In this document: piece by piece, positions 23,588 to 24,569 of the stretch
Layout of the letters: each line of letters begins with the position of its first letter
How positions within the stretch are numbered: position 1 is the first letter of the stretch
Origin: Xanthoparmelia taractica
Taxonomy: Eukaryota; Ascomycota; Lecanoromycetes; Lecanorales; Parmeliaceae
NCBI GenBank assembly: GCA_033085395.1
Contig: JANQBS010000426.1
Span: forward strand, 1-24,569
Reading direction: 5' to 3'
Length of the DNA stretch: 24,569 bases
Notes under the pieces: generated by a model
What the model saw: only the letters and a program-made list of their open reading frames with translations
Database searches by the model: none
What the model was told of the DNA's origin: nothing
Position numbers and translations under genes: made by a program

Positions 23588-23589
23588 TA

Positions 23590-23861
23590 CGGGTCGGAAA
23601 GGTGTGGTATATTTGATGATATGGGATTAGTTTTTCGAATATTATATCGAAAGATATAGAATATCCCATACTCCCATTGGGTTTTTAATAAATATATTAC
23701 GTAATATTTTTTTATAATCTAAAAATACATAAAAAGCTTAAGCGAACGCTTATGTAATTATAAAATTCTATAAATAGATTAAAAAGATATAATTTTTTAA
23801 AAAAAGTTAAAAAAAAGTTGAAAACGACTATGTTCAATAGATACCATACCTTTCCGACTCG
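23590..23861 (+). mobile_element. Complete 272-bp MITE-like element (Tc1/mariner-type termini)
   Basis: Terminal inverted repeats of 21 bp lie at 23590-23610 (starting CGGGTCGGAAAGGTGTGGTA) and 23841-23861. They match at 19 of 21 positions, and both differences are transitions. The dinucleotide TA flanks both ends (23588-23589 and 23862-23863), as left by Tc1/mariner-type insertion. It has no coding capacity and its interior is AT-rich, so any movement would need a transposase supplied from elsewhere. Transitions relative to the copy at 1-74 indicate RIP damage. Confidence 0.75.
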
Positions 23862-23985
23862 TAATTCTAATCGACTCGCTTATTTGAGATAAAGCTCTAT
23901 TAAGGCTAGTGTTATCGAAAGATAAAAACTCTAACTCGCAAGTCTTACTATTAGATAACTTATTAACGATATATTTATTCTATTA

Positions 23986-24059
23986 CGAGCTGGAAAGGTC
24001 TGGTATATTTAGTGGGATATCCCATATCATACCGTATCATACCATACCATGGGAGGGTA
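23986..24059 (+). mobile_element. Diverged or truncated relative of the same inverted-repeat element
   Basis: After a TA at 23984-23985, the sequence CGAGCTGGAAAGGTCTGGTA followed by TATTTAGTGGGATATCCC resembles the left end of the element at 23590. It runs into several CATACC/GGTATG repeats. I could not find a matching right end before the window ends, so the element is truncated or its end has decayed. Confidence 0.45.
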
Positions 24060-24569
24060 TTATAGAGGGGTTATATTAGATCACTTATAAAGATATGAGA
24101 TAAGAAATTACTGATATCATGGAATAGTCTAAGAAATTTCTAATATATATAGGGATATTTTATAATGTAGATTATTTCTTATATTAGGTGGCGAATAAGA
24201 TAAGAAAATTTTAGATTAATATATAAGTTAGGGCGAAATTAGCTTAAGTAATTATTAAACTTCGGCACTTAATGAGTGATATTAAGATAAACTCTCTTTT
24301 GATTTAATCTCGCTAAGTAAATATAGCTATTCTAATAAATAATAACTAGAATAATAATTATAATATATTATTTTCTTGAATTGCAATCTACGTAAGATCG
24401 CTAAATCGATCTCTTCTCTAATTACTTATAGAACGATTTTAAATTATCTCTCTTATTCTTTTCGTAGGTCTTTAATCTATAGAGATTAATTCTCTATTAT
24501 TTTATATTCGCTTCTCTTCTCTTAATTAAAGAATAATTAATAAATAAAATTTTAATAAGAAAGAATTAA
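24060..24569. repeat. AT-rich degraded sequence to the window end
   Basis: This continues the RIP-like composition seen upstream of 23587. No open frame of note, RNA gene or recognisable element remains. Confidence 0.6.

Noticed and set aside
1..24569. Large cargo-carrying transposon (for example a Starship) holding the cluster
   Set aside because: No tyrosine recombinase captain gene or long terminal structure is visible. The inverted copies at the edges are explained by a 272-bp element family.
20459..24569. CRISPR array, tRNA or rRNA genes in the AT-rich tract
   Set aside because: There are no regularly spaced repeats and no cloverleaf or rRNA-like sequence that I could recognise. The organism is eukaryotic, so CRISPR is not expected.

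Overview
The window is genomic DNA from a filamentous ascomycete fungus. The large genes are interrupted by short GT-AG introns (48-142 bp) with recognisable CTAAC/CTGAC-type branch sites. Intact genes alternate with very AT-rich tracts in which CpA/TpG is scarce and TpA abundant while CpG survives, which is the signature of repeat-induced point mutation (RIP). The sequence does not identify the species.

Layout: 1-74 is the cut-off end of a small TA-flanked inverted-repeat element. 75-489 is non-coding and carries simple repeats. 490-2150 (-) is a five-exon O-methyltransferase. 2151-3472 shows no recognisable gene. 3473-10566 (-) is a six-exon highly reducing PKS (KS-MAT-DH-ER-KR-ACP, 2263 aa by my splicing). 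10567-13139 is the divergent intergenic region, into which a RIP-degraded tract (about 11340-12690) is inserted. 13140-19819 (+) is an eight-exon non-reducing PKS (SAT-KS-MAT-PT-ACP-TE, 2072 aa). 19820-20435 shows no recognisable gene. From about 20459 to the end the DNA is AT-rich and RIP-degraded, with a complete 272-bp MITE-like element at 23590-23861 and a diverged relative near 23986.

The three genes read as one biosynthetic cluster. The HR-PKS should build a reduced acyl chain, and its lack of a C-methyltransferase domain predicts an unbranched one. The SAT domain of the NR-PKS should accept that chain. The NR-PKS should then extend it, its PT domain should fold and aromatise the poly-beta-keto part, and its TE should release the product, most plausibly as a benzenediol lactone (resorcylic or dihydroxyphenylacetic acid lactone). 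The methyltransferase is the obvious candidate for O-methylating a phenol. This is the architecture of the zearalenone, radicicol, hypothemycin and dehydrocurvularin pairs; the actual product cannot be read from the sequence. No transcription factor, transporter, oxidase or halogenase is visible, so the cluster is either minimal or continues beyond the degraded flanks.

All exon joins were derived by hand from splice sites, reading frame and protein-family conservation. For every gene the summed exon lengths are divisible by three and the frame is open.
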